DNA of 64,000 bases. It comes from Takakia lepidozioides. Taxonomy: Eukaryota; Streptophyta; Takakiopsida; Takakiales; Takakiaceae. The stretch's first letter is position 1; each line of letters starts with the position of its first letter. The position numbers and the translations under genes were made by a program. Below are positions 25,302 through 40,300 of the stretch, one piece after another. Location of the stretch: NCBI GenBank assembly GCA_030704615.1, contig CM060732.1, forward strand, positions 8,744,001 to 8,808,000. Reading direction: 5' to 3'. The notes under the pieces were generated by a model. The model made no database searches. It saw only the letters and a list, made by a program, of their open reading frames with translations, and was not told the DNA's origin.

Positions 25302-28300
25302 CTGCACGTAACCACAGGCAGAAAATCAACTGGTTAGGAAGATCAACTTGTCGACTACAGTGAAATGTCTCGCACTCCCTGACACTACCACCAACACCAA
25401 TGTTGGTGTGGGGGATCCACACCAGTACTCGCCTCATCAAGTTCAACTTATTTGAATGTTAATATGCAAGATGGTTTGTCTCAATGGCCGTCATATTATG
25501 ATAATTCTCTTAGCATTTGGTTGGATTTACAGTCGAGCCTATATCTGCATGCTACTTATCAAATGCATTGTTGAAGGAGGTGTGATACACATGCGTCTTT
25601 ATAACACCCGTCAGACCACCGACTTATAGGTTTCTAAGTTCAAACCCATCCTTGAGTAGTTGATGAAGTTGGCCAACTCCCACTGGCACAAGCATTTATG
25701 GGATTCATAATCATTCCAAGAGAAGGTGTTTGCATATGATTTTGAGTTTCAGTAGGCTGTTATGAATGTTAGGTCTAAAAATAGAGACTCGTTCCATATG
25801 GAAGTGCATAGTGCATGTAGTCATGCAATGCCATGACATTGTGCTCACATGAGTAGGTGAAGAGCTGCTTCTCTTCAAATAAAATTACTCCCAATATATT
25901 ATTCATTCATAGTAACAAGTCTAACATTAGTACAAATCTGATTGCGCCTAAATAATTCACTCTGCTGCATGGTAAGACTGGTATGGAGGATAAAGCAGCT
26001 CACAGTCTCCATCTCGTCATTGCGCTGAAGGTAAGTCGCCTTCTCATCGTATGCCATGGACCAAGCCTCAGGGTGCGGGGGAAACTTCACTCTGCCCATT
26101 AAGGAACAATAAATGCAAGAAAAGTGAGTAAGCAGCAAGGGCAGCAGAACCTGTGACCCAGGCCAAAAGTTTCTACAGTGGAAGGCCACACCATACATGA
26201 ATTTATCCGTCAAGGTTTTGAAAGTTCAGCATCTGCTGTGATGAGACCTATCACAGCTTACAAGTACACAACATCGAACATACATGAAGAAATATATGCC
26301 CAACCCCAACTACCACTGGCCTCCCTTCCTCCATCCAGCTTCAGGCTCACCTTAGCCAGTTTTCAGATTGACCCCAAGCTTCTATCAATGCACCACGTGA
26401 GAACAACCCTATCTCAGTTGCCCCCTTGTTCGGCCTCTCTCGGATTCGATGCTCCTCGCTAGGTGAGACAACCTGCAGATGTTGTTGAAGGGTCAGCTCA
26501 AAATAACCATGCCATCCTGATAAATACGCATTCCAGAAGTGAATGACAACCAGTAGTTCCAGATGGTATGCGTAAAGGTCCAGTACCTCATACAAACATG
26601 GAAAGAGCAGCGACGACGAAGAGGATGCAATTGGTACACCAAGAGCTGAAGAGGAATAAGGTTCAACTCGCTCAGGAATATTAAGCAGATGACTCGTCAA
26701 CCCTGTTGATGCTCCCAGCAATATATCCTGACAGAGGGACAAATCTGGAGTTGTGGGACTGGCCAATGGCATATCAGCGCCTGCTGCTGGGACCATGACC
26801 GGGGCCTTTGACAACTCAAGTTGTTGCTTCTCTCGATCTTGCTCAAAGGCGAGAGGGTTGTATACCTGCTTAGGGCGAGGTAGCAGAAACCGAGAGAATT
26901 CAGGAACTGGAGCATGGTTGCACTGTTCAGGGTGCAAGTCCAGTGTTGAAGAACCTGTCTCAAAATTTTGGGTTTTATAAGGAGAGGAGTATTTGCGATC
27001 ATTTGGCTGATAGGAAATCACCCTTGTTGCTGGTTCCAGTAGATCAGCCCACTTTTCCTGCAGTTCAAGACCATGTAGTACTCTTAATAAAGCCATCTGG
27101 TGGATCAGTAGGTAGGTTTCTTCTATGTCAATTAACAAACCCTTATAAACTGATTGCAGCAATCACAAATCAAGAACACCTTGAGTGTACATAAGCAAGG
27201 CTCTACAATGGCTTTATCTTCCAGCCAACAAACTATGCGAATGTGATGTATAACATTCCAGCCATCCAGATAAACGAGTTTGCAACCTTGCCCTACATCC
27301 ATTGCATTTGAACTCCCTCCATACCTAAGTAGGGTGGGAACCCACTGGGCTGTTTATTGATGGATGGGCAGGTAAAGGGATTTCAAAATCTGAACAGATC
27401 TGCTATGTATGCACACAGCCAAAGTTTTTCCATTACTCACATTGGCTAGGGGTTAGTTATCATCCTGCAGAATCACCCTTTTCTCCTGCTACATGAAATG
27501 TACACGAATACCATTCTGCTTTACTTAACTAGGGTCCAAATTTGAGCAAAGGGGGTTTTTCCAGGTTAAATGGTTTGGTAATGGACCTAATGAGGTCCAT
27601 TACCAAAAATCATGTTCTTCAGGTTTCGGGACCTCCAATATCAGCAAGTCTAGCAATTTGAGATATCCTCCAGTGTGTACACCCTGTTTCCTTTAGCTAA
27701 AAGCCCAATACGACCTTCCCCCGATTTTCAGTCCAACCATGCAGACTCTGAATGGGACAGCAGCACTTTCTTCCTCCTCGACACTGTTTCCTCGAACACA
27801 AAAATGACATAAACAGAAGTAGCCCTTACATATCCTTCTTTTACACACATTATTCTTACTTGACAGGATGAAGATGGTGTGGTGGTCATAACCTTATGCC
27901 TTACCTTTGGAAAAAGGTGTGGGAATAGTTCCATAGGCGAAAGCTGAGGGCTTTCTTTAACTTCTGGTGCAGCTACCTGAACTGTGTTCTCTAACTCCAA
28001 TATCGAGGTCGCCAGCCTTGATTCTGCAATTGCATTGGATGTCAAGGGTGGAGATGGTAGGACAAGTCCTGGCAAAGGCAGTGGAGCGGTGCTTGCTGTG
28101 GGTGACAATGACTCACTTGGTTGTGGGTTTCCAGCATAATATATAGAGGCTGGTCTTTCAGATGCTGCAGGGACACAGACAGTATCAGCAAAAATGTCCC
28201 GCCACAACTATTTCATGATTCAAAGATACAATGACATATCAACTTACTTGCCAGGTAACCCAGATATATAAAGCAACTAGACTCTCAAGCTTCATAATGT

Positions 28301-31300
28301 CATGCAGGCTCTGCCTTTATACAAGACCAGCTCCACCCACACTGAACCATCTACTATCTTCATTGTCGTCTCTAGAGACACAAGAGCTTCGTACATGTCA
28401 CCTCTACTATGATCAACAAAAGAAATCTATGCCATTAATATTACAAAAATCATACTTCATACCTCCAATGATCTCCAGTGTTGCAAGCTCTCTGGAATTA
28501 GTCAACCCTCCCAGCAAGTCTGCAGTCCCCACATGGCTCTCATTTGTGGGACCTCCGGTTTCTAACAAGGGTATTCCAGACAGCTGTGACAAAGGTATTC
28601 TCAGGGCAGGTGTATCAATATCAACAGGAAATGAAAGAGCCACCGACGGAGGAATTGCTTCCTCAAACATCCCAATTTCCAAAGGTTTCCTCTCAAATGC
28701 CATAGGCATAGCAGACTCCAAATTTGAGTGCTGTGCTTTATTTTTTTCCTCGAACAAGGAAGTGAGCTGTGCAACCTGCATATCATGTCAATGAACCAGC
28801 ATCAGGTACTGCAAGAATGGTTTAGATAAGCACAGCCAGTCCCATGAGAAGCCATTTCACAACTTAGCAGTATGAAAGCTCACCAGAAAGGAGAAACAGG
28901 GTTATTGGAAAATGAGAAACTCCTTATCATGATACATGCAAGCAATTGGCGACCAATCACAGGTGCATTTACAGATAGTCATTCTCGTTCGTATCTCCTA
29001 CAGTAGCTGGTTTCGGATGTTAAAAAACATGTAAGTTTGAGCAGAGGAAATGAGTCTCTCATCCGACTGATACAAGGCAATGCGACACTGATTGAAACAT
29101 GCATAATTATTGCACATATATCTATGTGAGAGCCTAGAAAACTCTAAACTCACATGTCACCAAAAACATCATGAGAACCAGGGTAGCTGAAGGGGCCTCC
29201 TGCACCCTGAATGAAAAGAGAAGCTTTAAGATTCAACTGGTCCCTACTTGGAAGCTGTACATTGGCAAAGCAACAGGAAAATATATCTGTGTGAAAGTTT
29301 AGCATACTCTAAACTCTTAGGAGAGGTCACTGAAAGATATAATGAGAACCAGGATGGCTGAAGGGGTCTAATGCACCCTGAAAGTTTTAACAACCAGCTG
29401 GTCGCTACTTAACCACACAGCCAACAAAAACGAGTGAGAACCTACAAAACTCTCACATCATATAGAGGAAGACTCTTGCCAAAGCAGGCATAACTTTTAG
29501 AGTCACTTCACCCCGAAGGGCTACTACCTTCCATTTGGAAGGTGGACAACTACCAGCCGTAACCAGGACAACAGTTGCCTAAAAATCCCCCAGGGACTCA
29601 AAAGTCCCCAATTACTCGCACATTAAATAACCGGTTGACCCAGGACCCCCCTTAGCTGGGTTGGCAATAATGGGTGACACCCAGCATACACCCATGTGGC
29701 TTTGAACCCACAACCACTTGTAAGGCGGCCTTGTGCACTAACCACTGGGCCATTTGCTGGATGCTCTATATGAGAGGTACAAAGATATAATATAATGGGA
29801 ACCAGTCACAGGGTAACTGAAATGCCCTCCTACCCCACAAAAGCAGCAGAGAATCGTATTTATGTGAGAGCCTAGTAAGCACTACCCCACTACTTGCCCA
29901 CCTGATGGGAAAAGAGGTACACAGGTCTGCCAGACATGCGACTCGCACCAGGATGCACAGACTCGAGCTCTGTGCTTGTGAGAGGGATGACATAATCTTC
30001 TACTGTGTCAAACCCAACAGAAGGTGCATATACCAACATCGACTGCATCAAAGCGCCAGGCATCTGCACATGATAGCAAACCGAAATCATCTCAGCATTG
30101 AGCATGCATTCTACCTGAAATGGATCAGCTCCCAATTTCTTTTATATCATTAGGAGGAATAATGTGGAGGACATATTGAAGGCAGAAACCTATATATTCA
30201 ATCTCAAAAAAGCAGCACCTGATTAACTCTTGCAATTAGAGAAGTAAAAAAGAGACGAGATCTATTTTTTCATAAATTGATGCGAATCAAGGCTTCCCAT
30301 CAAATCCAATTCCAGAGTCAAATTTCAGCGGTCTCGCAACTCTCATTGCTCCTGATAAATACACAGATACTCTCTCAGTCGTTTGCAAGAGCTTGCTGGA
30401 GATTCCTGGGTGCCTTTCAGGATGCTCCAGCTGCAAAAGCTGTTACAATGTAGCAAACAAAGCTCAACCAAACCAGAGGTTCAACAGGCTTCACTCACCG
30501 CTTGCAAGCCATATGAAGAAGATTGGTAAACTCCATGCATCTGCTGCGTAACAATGTTGTAAATAAAGAGCGTGCAGGTTCCAGGAGCAATATGAGGGAC
30601 GCCCAATAGATGCTTTGTTGAGACACAGAAACGGCCCATTTGCTTGTACATTGCCAGCGTTTCGTTGTTGCAGCCTATCACCTGATAGAAGGTTCAAAGG
30701 GACAATTAACTTCTCCCGGAAACAGATGTGGATGGCATTAGGCACTCCTGACAAGATGACAGACACGTGTGGGTATATTGGTAGGTGTTTGTCAACCATA
30801 TCAGATTGTTTTGCATTTCTCCCTTTCTTTCAAAAGAGAAAGAAGAGCCACTTCCTATTGTAGTAGCAGCACTTAACATGAGAAGGCCAAACCAGACAGG
30901 TTTTCAACAACTTACTTGACCAAATCGAGAATTGGTTGTACCATATGCTGGGGCTGAGAATCCTTCCGAAAATTGAGGTCTACTATATCTGTTCTTTGCA
31001 GGATTCCATGCCATTGTAACCATCCCACTGGCAGTGTATGGAGGAGGGGGATTATAGCTAGTTTGATGCACAGGTCGCTGGTTAGAGCCACTGGAATATG
31101 CAAAATGAGGGTCAAGGCTGTTAGAAGTTGTTGGTCTTCCAGACCCATTTTCAATCACAGGAGGATTGAGATCATTCACATGACTGTATGGTAGGGTGGG
31201 GCCCATGGATATCATAGGTAAAGGGTTGAAATCAGCATCTGTGGGGGGTGAATTGCGACCAGATGCATAGGAAGACAACGAGTTAAAATCATCCGAGTGT

Positions 31301-34300
31301 GCCAAAGGTGGGTTGATAGGTAGTGAGCTTAGAGATCGAGGATTGGAAGACTGGTCTGAGTCAAGTGAAGCAGTGCTCGAGCTATTAGAATGTACAAGGG
31401 GTGTTTTAGGTAGATTACAGGAGCCAAGGGAACTGACCGAAGGAAGGGCAATGTCCGCTGAGTTCACAGAAGATGGAGTACTGCCAGCTGAGTCGGTGGA
31501 AGTTGGTTTCAACCCAGCTGGAGTAACAGAGGGTGCAGTTAAATCTGCTGAAGGAGAATCAACAACAGTTGAAACTACTGAAAGTGTATTTGAAACCCCA
31601 ACTAATGACTCTTCATTGGATCCAACAGTGCACACTGCTGCGCCAAGTACAAATGGTTTGGCAGTAACACGCAGTGTGGTCCCAGAACTTTTTGTTGAAC
31701 TGCCTTTCAGACCTTCCAGTTTCTCAACCAGATAGGCCGTAGAAAACCTTGTAGCAGGTGGCCCAGAAACAAATGGCAGCATAGAGACAGGCAGCAAAGT
31801 GGAATCATCTGGCTCTGGTGGGCCACGAGGCAGAGATCCAAGTGATGGGGTTGAGCTGAGTGTAGTCGAGCTACGTGATGGCATTGACTCCAAGTCAGCT
31901 GGTGGTGTTGGTGATGGTACTGGACGACGTAGGAGTGTTGGGCCAGGTCTCCCTCTAATGTAACCTGTTGCTGCTGGACCAGGTGGTAGCGTTGGAGAGC
32001 CAGGTCGTGGACTTAAACTAGGTGCTGGCCGATTGGACTGTGCTGCTGGAGTGGGTTGGCCAGGATGACCTGAAGATGGAACATTACCAGGAACCATGAG
32101 CTACAGTCACAAGACTTCAAACTGTCCCTCCCTCTCTCCCTCTTCCCCTAGACTCCTCTTGGATCTTCCTAAATGGCTCCAACTGAGTGAAAGAGACACT
32201 GCTATTCCTTCTTTTAGGACAGAAGAGACCCTCTGTTGCACCCCCCCCACAGCTATGTAAGGATCAAAGCATGATAGTTCACATTTGCACTGCATGTAGA
32301 AACCAGTAAGGGGGAGCCCGCCATGCATGTTTCCAATACGCAACCATGAGAATAGCAAAAGACCACAACAAAACTCACTCTCAGTTTCATCCTTCCTGGC
32401 CTGAATAGGAAGATCTCCATGAGCCACAGAAGTCTCTTCAAAAGCCTTTTCAGCTTTCTGGAATATATCAGGGGGCAGGCGCTGGACACATACACACACA
32501 CAAGTTGCTTAACAAAAATGCTGGCTGATAGAGAGAGGGTTCTCATGTAAACATTAAGGTAAAACACAATCCAAGAGAATTGAATACTTCTTGGGAATTA
32601 CAAACATCATATAATAAAATCAAAATTCATCAGGGTGGACACTTTCACCATGCCTACTTACTGGGATGATATGATTATGCACTTTACGGTTATACTTTCT
32701 GGGATGATGCCTTTTGAAAAAGACAACTTAGTTCTAGGCACAAAAGTGCTGATTGCTTAAGTCTATAACCTGTATCAGGAAAATTTCCATCACACAAACA
32801 GTGAAGAGAGGGAGAGAACATAAGGAACTTGCATACAAAGCATGTTATTTCCCACCTCCAAAAGAAAGTGAGTACACTTCAGCTTCAACCCTCGATAAGA
32901 CCTTTGGTGGTTGGTCTTTCTTGCTGTAACAGCTTCTTCCTGGGACCTGCTACCAGTCAAAGCATACAACTCGCTTTAAGCTTGAAGTTGAAGTCAGCCA
33001 TCTCCCAGCCACTGACCCCTCCAACCCGAAGTTTGCCTACACAATTCTCCAGTGCACATTATCCATAACAGTATCCCCCATGCGGGCTTATGCTTCTGCA
33101 ATCTCACTGCAGTCAAAGCATACAACTCAGCTTTAAGCTCGAAGTTGAAGTCGGCCATCTTCCAGCCACTGACCGCTCAAACCCAAAGTCTGCCTACAAA
33201 GCTCTCCAGTGCACACTATCTATAACATTATCCCCCAAGCCGGCTTATGCTTCTGCAATCTCACTGCAGTCTCATTGGCCTACAGACCCGCAGATCCACC
33301 AAATCAAGGTATACCAGACTGGCCCATCACATTTGCGACAAAGTTACAAATGCTCAAGTACAAGCTTTGGGACCTCATTGATCTCAACAAGAGTAAAAGT
33401 GTGTACCCCATGGATACCGTTGCTATGGATTGGGAAGCAAACACATCAACATGGATAACAGTGCCTGATTGAGCAAAAAGGTCTCTAATTTCTGCATCCT
33501 CCACTTTTTGATGCACATTCTCTACAAGCAAATGTGGCGTTTGGATTTCCTCCTGCAAGGAAGGAGACACACATCAGAGGAGACTAATCTGGCTCACAGA
33601 AAGCCACAGGACGTGCAGCGTAATGAAAATTGGACTATATTGTAGAACTGGACAGTGCTACCCTAGTAAACAATCATCAAACTATGTTCCAAACTTGTTT
33701 TGAAGAGTCCCTGCCTTTATGTTCTAGAACAGTTGTGGAGACATATGTGATAGAATGATCCGCCTTTGGAAAGATGTAAGACAGGCCCAACAGAAGACAA
33801 GTAGACAGTTCTACCCCCAACAAAATTTAGCCTTTCAGTAACAAGAAGTGCTCTTCACTGTATTTAGCATAGATGTCCAGATTCTCGTAACCATTTATTA
33901 CACAGATTGTATACTCTGCAATAATCTAAAAAGAAGACATAGAATGTGTACTTGTACCTGCTGCTCTGGGTCCACCAACAATGAAGCCTCCTCTAAGACA
34001 TTAAAGGGCAGCAGGACATTGGACTTGGATTTTGTAAGTCCCGAACTCAGGCCTGCAGAAAGAGGCTGGTCACACCCAATCGCAGTAGGTTAGGGCAAAC
34101 CACATTGTGCTTTCTCCCAATAGAGGATATGTTCAACTAAATAAAAGCCTCTATATGACGAGTTCTTGTACAGAGCAAAACAAAAAACACTTACTGGAAA
34201 CTCTGTTGCCTCTGGCTCAGGATTGAGTGGTGACCAGACTCGATCACTAAACTCATTCCGCGCCATAAGTTCAAATAGAGCAGGATCAAATTCATCCTCA

Positions 34301-37300
34301 GGCTCATCAGTCGAGGGGAGGGTAAAACCATCCCGAAACAAATGTACCTTCTTGGCTTTCAAGGCCTTCCACTTCTTTGACTGCAATGATACAGAAGAAC
34401 CAAGGGACCAGTCCAATGGTCAAAAAGGCATCCACCATCCACCCGTTCATGCAAATAGACCATTAAAAGACCTCCAAGTGTTACCAAAGCAATAAATTGA
34501 GATGCTTGAAGAAATGCATTTTACCCAACCAGAGGAATACTTAACACTATCACCAAATTGTTAACACACATTGTCCCCTGATCAGGCTTGCCCTCCTGTG
34601 TCTCTTTCAAACACATGGTTCAGAATATGCAGTCCAAATTTGACTTCACCTCTGCTGGTACACAACTTTACTTCCTCTGTGCACCTATCCCTTTCTATGC
34701 ACACCCTCTTGAGGAATCATCGCTGCCTTCCTGACTCCATTATCCAGCAAGTGGTGTAAGATTACTCTGTGCAAGATGTTGCAAGTTCTTTGTTGAACTG
34801 GATTTTGTCTGTAATGGATCCCTTCCTTTGTTCCTCCTAGTCTCTCCCTCTTATTATCTCAGGTTTTTCCTCAGGTGAGGGGCTCACACTACCGGAGTGA
34901 GCCCCTCACAAAGGTAGTATCTGTCCCCTTTTGTTCCACCCAAACTGGGCAAGGGGTCTATGGCCACAAGGCTACGGCAAAGAACGTCTTAGTACATTCT
35001 CTTTTTTTCTCCGGTTCTTTCTAGTGTACAAGTCAGAAGCAGCCAGTCTTTGGTGGGAATGCTTCTAGGAACAGGGCCACATCTTCATATCAGTGTCAAA
35101 GGTGGCGTGGATCTATTCTGTAAAAACCTCCGCAAAGGGATACATGCCTTAGTCTTACGTTTCGCCTCCTTCACAGTGACCACCAGTTCTCCAACTTCTC
35201 TCTTGTACACCTGAAGTGGCATAGCTGGTAGCATTGTCATCAATGCAGATTCCTGCCCGACTCCACCAGGTTCACCATCCTGCCATCACACTGCTTCTGA
35301 TGAGACACTTTAAGATAAAGCGAAAGGAACCTGAGCAAAAGGAATAGAGAGAATAGAAAGGAAAGACAGAATGTTCTCCCTAGGTTTTGCTTGCTGTGGC
35401 CTTGAACAGCATGCCAGATAGGGAAGAAAAGGGGAGAAAACAGAAAGGGGACGCGAGAATGGTTGAGTGCGGCCCCACAACCATCACCAAAAGCTGAATC
35501 TTGTGAGACTTACACTAGAGAAAGTTCATTAAAATATACATCAGTTTGACACCAGTGTTCACCCCAGACTCCAGACCCACAGCTTGTCTCGAACATCTTA
35601 AGTTAGCAAAAAGCCGTGCAGTTACAGTCAAATGTTCAATAGCCTGCACCGGACGACAAGTTGTACAAAGAGAAAGAGAATGGAAAGAGAAGTGAACATC
35701 ATAACCTCTACAGAAAGCCAGATAGAGAGAGTCTTCAACTACTTCCACTTTCTGGACAAAAGCTTACGTGCACATACCTTAGCAAAGTTACCATCATTAA
35801 GAGGCACTGTGCTTGAGGTAGATGCAGTTGAGTGCCCAGCAACTTCAACACCCCCTCTCCTCTCAAAGGGCTCAGAGGAGGATAAGTCCGTCATCCTCGC
35901 AATTTTCTCTTGGTCAACAGTTCCCCCATTCTCAAGTGTTGTAGAAGATAGATCCTTAGCTTTAGATTTGGACCTCTTGTCCTGCAACATGCAATTAGAG
36001 AAGGACTTATTTCACAACCGAAGACCCTAGGAGCACTTCACAGCTTTTAGCTTGTGTTGTGCAGGAGAGGTGAAGTGCCATTGTCGATTATAGATGGTGA
36101 ATGTCCTTGACACATAAGACCGAGGGCATACTTGAACTGTGTGTCACCACCCATCATGGTATAGCAACATTTACTAACCTAGAAACTCTTCTGAAGCAAA
36201 GAATGGGAAACAGCTTTTATGCCAATTGTTGGGAAGAATGCTTCCTCAACCTCGAAATAAGAGAGAGAACTCCAGGAGAGAAGTATTCTGCATGCTCCTG
36301 TTTTCAAAGGAAGTCTTTTCTGGGAACCATTTTGAATTAAACCGCTATCTTCAGTGGCCTGGCTGGTGTACCCTGGTGCTCATGAGGGACTCCAACAATT
36401 CACTGTCCATTCTTTGGGTCATGTTGTTGCTAGTCATCATGCGGTCCAAGAAACTTCAAGTCAGAGAGCTTCTTCTTCACATTGTTTTGCACACGGCCAT
36501 GTCTAGGCTTTTGTCTGTAGAGGTGGCATGCGCCTAACATTTGGTGTTGGCACATGGGATGCCCCTTGGGGCAGTGGCCGGCTGGTGGAGGCGGATTGTG
36601 CTTCAAGTTGGTTATAGAGGCTCGAGTGCTCGTTTTTCAGGCCTGTGTATTGGCCTTCCGGAGCTACGCCCTTTTTGTTGTGGAGTTGTGGTACGTGAAC
36701 AGGTGTCCATGAAAAAACAATAGAAAGGAAGTATATAACATCCAGGGTCAAGAAAACTCTACACAGTTACATTGAAGTAGCTTTAAGTAATCAAAGGGAT
36801 AAGGAAAAGATAGCATACTAGTTTCCCGCTCTTTGATAACGATAGCTCCTTGGGTGCAGATACTAGTTTCTTGTCTTTCTTCATTTCCTCCACATATTCA
36901 TGTACAACCTACAAACCAACAAAGTCATTTGCTAATCATTGATACAGATTTGTAAGTCGTGGGGAAACAGCCAAGCATCTGCTCACAGGGCTTTCTAACA
37001 TGGGGCTACACCACAGCCAACACCCCACAACCCCAAGAAATTACTTGAAAAGTTCAGACATCGATTGCATTTTGGCATAACCAGGCCAGTAAGAGTAACT
37101 GTGGAATGTTGTGATTGGCACTGCGATTCAGTTGCTGCAGTTCCCACAACTTGAACAATAACTGGAAATGTTTCTGTACTTTTTGCATGTAAGTACTCTA
37201 ACATTGGCTTCTGTGGCTGCAATGAGACTGCCAACAGTCTCAAAGGGGCCAAACGACCATACAACGCGTTTGCAGACCTGAGACATCACGTCAAAGAGCC

Positions 37301-40300
37301 TTACCCTTTTCTTTTCCCGTGTTTGGGCTTTAATGATCTTGCCATGGCAATCTGCATTCCACAACTCACAGCCCAAGGTGCTTCTCCTCAGTGGCATGAT
37401 TTTCACCAGTGTAACAAGACCCAGGCCATACACCAGTCAGAAATCTAAGTTTTCTCGACAAAATTTCACCTGTGCTAACAGGATATAATGAGGAGAAAAT
37501 GCTATCAGAGCCCTATATGTGTGACATAGAAAGAGTGTGAGACCACAGATTATGATTTCCAAAGCAGAAGATGTTCAGTCAGTTTGACATTAAAAAGATT
37601 GGACCCTGTCAAACACACAAGGCCTGGGACTGACCTGGCGTGACACACATGGCACCACGGACCATCTTCCAGTCTGAATTGTTTTTGTTATCGTGAAACT
37701 TTTTCTCAAAGTCCCGCCAACAACTTTGAAAATGAAACAGCACAAAGCAACCCTCTGTGCAGCGCAACTCCAGCCGCTTGCTGGATTCATGAATGGTGCG
37801 TGATGCATTGGGGCATCGATCAGTGTTTACGGCTCTACAAAGCCCCACCTCTTCATCAAACTTTTCCAATTCCATGCGGGCTCTTTCAACTGCCAGCACC
37901 CGGAGCTCTGCCTCTCGTTCCTGTTTCTTCTTCTCTGCAAGCTCCTCAGCAAGTTCTGGTTCAGTATTATCAATTATGCTGCCACCATCTGCGTCCTGTC
38001 TGGCTTTCCTTTGTTTCGCCCAGGCCTCTTTCTTTTCCTGCTTCTCTTTTAGATATTCCTGCCTTCGCTGCTCTTGCGTACGCATGACCATATCTCGCAA
38101 CTGCAGCAGGGAATATCAATCCAAAACACAGTCTTCAACAACTTGTCAAACAAATTGCACAGTAAACTCTTCAGCAAGTTCTCAAACACGATTGACAAAT
38201 CATTGATTGTTCTTCACCACAGGACGCCAGAGCTTGAGAAGCTAGAAGAGAAAGCATAGTGTTCTCAGTAAAGGAGATTAGAGTACTCCTTGGAAAGTTG
38301 CAAGTGAAGATTCATGTTGAGATGTTATCTTGCTCGGACGCTGCTTAAGGGTCCGGGAACTTGCTATACTCAGAACAGTTTGTCTTTTACAAAGTCAACT
38401 GCACAATCTTTCACGAAATATTAGAAAAACTCTACCTGATCATCAGACTGCTGAACTTTCGGAGTGCTTGCTCTCCTGTAAAACAGGTGTCTAGGTACAC
38501 CCCCTGCCATATATTTGTACTTGGCCCTAAATGACTGTACTGCCTCACTGCAGACCGCCGACTGCCCTCGACCCTCACCATTTGTGGCACCATTTTCTTT
38601 GTACACGGCCAAAGAACCCTTTTTCTTCAACAGTTTCCCAGCTGCTGGTGCATCCTCAGAGGAACTTGCAGTTACTGAGGGTCCTTCAGCTCCAGAGCTT
38701 GAAGCTGCCTTCCTCCTGGTCATGGGACTGGCAAACAAATGGACATTCACTTCAGCTTGACCTCTATTGGAACAAACCTTTTCCTAGGCACCAACAAACA
38801 AGAAGCTGCAGCCCCAGCTTCACTTCCTGCGTCCAATCGCTTGAGTTGACTGTACAGATTCACCAAACCAAGCCAAGGACCAGACACCCACCCATTTCAA
38901 GTTTTCTTATGAAGGCACAGGTTGATAATTACATCATGCAGCAGGCCAGCACTGAAGCAGTCCAAAGACCTAACTTAAAAAGTGCCTGCAAAAAAATTTG
39001 TTGCTCGACTTCCATTGTCAATTTTGTTTGAACCAAGAAGCTGCAATGAAAACAGTGGGATGAATTGTGGCTCAAATGGCTTGTTGGGAAGGGAAAGACA
39101 TGGTTATAACCGTTACCCTACCTATAAAACCAAATCATAGCAAAACTTCCATGTCAAACTAGTAACTTCACAACCTCATAATGTGCAACCTTAATAACCC
39201 TTGGATGAGCAACATCTACAAGAAAGCTACGGAGTGGGAAGACAGAGTATACACTTCAGAATAACTGAGTATTGCAAGTATTGAGGTTAAGTTTTGAGGG
39301 ATACCAATGATAGTAGGCTGGCTACACTGGCTGCAACCCTTGTATTGATGGAATGCAGCTTTGCCTTATGGCTTTAGTGTCTGCCTTTGATGCCTTTCGG
39401 AATCTACTCTATCTCAGGTACTATTCCAACACCAATAACAGAAGTTGACTTTGTATGTTGCTTCTACTCTGATGAAATCAAAGGATGCCAATATAAGAGT
39501 TCCCACAGCATTTCCATACACAATGGGATGGTAGGATCGAAAGGTTTCCCGGAGAAGGTCTTCAACCTGCACGCATTGCTCAACCGTGTGTGGTAATGGG
39601 GGTAAAGTCATCCGATTTGGAAAAACTGACATTGTAGGCGGCCCGGCGATATTCCAGGGTCAGCTAGCCAGAAGAGGTGTTTGATCAACTCTGGATGGCA
39701 TTGCCAATCCGAATATTTACCAAAATAACATAGTTTGCTTCAGACCATCAATCAGCAAGATCCGAGGAATGGTCTGACGGGTGGACAACCCTTGAGAGAT
39801 AATTGTCGTACCTTATATCGACATTTTTATTCAGGAAACCCCTCTTCAGTGCCCCAAACACGGTCGGGAACTCGTAGGCACTTTTGAACTTCTTCTGAAC
39901 TTTTGCATCATCTGAATCGATGTCGTCTGGCTCGTCGCTATCCTCAAGCTCTGAAGCAAACACCCGGTCATCGCTGCAATCCGAGATGGAATCCGAGGTG
40001 CTCTCATTTTCGGCGCAGTCGTTACTGTCTTCCCCGGCAAAGTAGGTTTCATGGGGATCAGATTTGAACGAATCGCTGTGTGGCACTGGTGCTGCTTTTG
40101 TCGAATTATGTAAATTACATGCATCGTCACTTTCTCTGCTGTCGGATCTGTGCACGTTCTGCGAATTCAATGAACTTTCGCTGACTTTGATCGCTGACAC
40201 GGAGGTGCATTTCTGCGCGACTGCTTGTCCAGCGTCAGGCTTGCAGCCGCCATTTGTCGCCATGTATAGAACGTCCTTCAGTCTAGTTCCAGGGGGATGA

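Noticed and set aside
31313-31735. Plus-strand 140-codon ORF opposite the Ser/Pro-rich exon of the RING gene
   Set aside because: Shadow of a low-complexity exon with confirmed splice sites on the minus strand.
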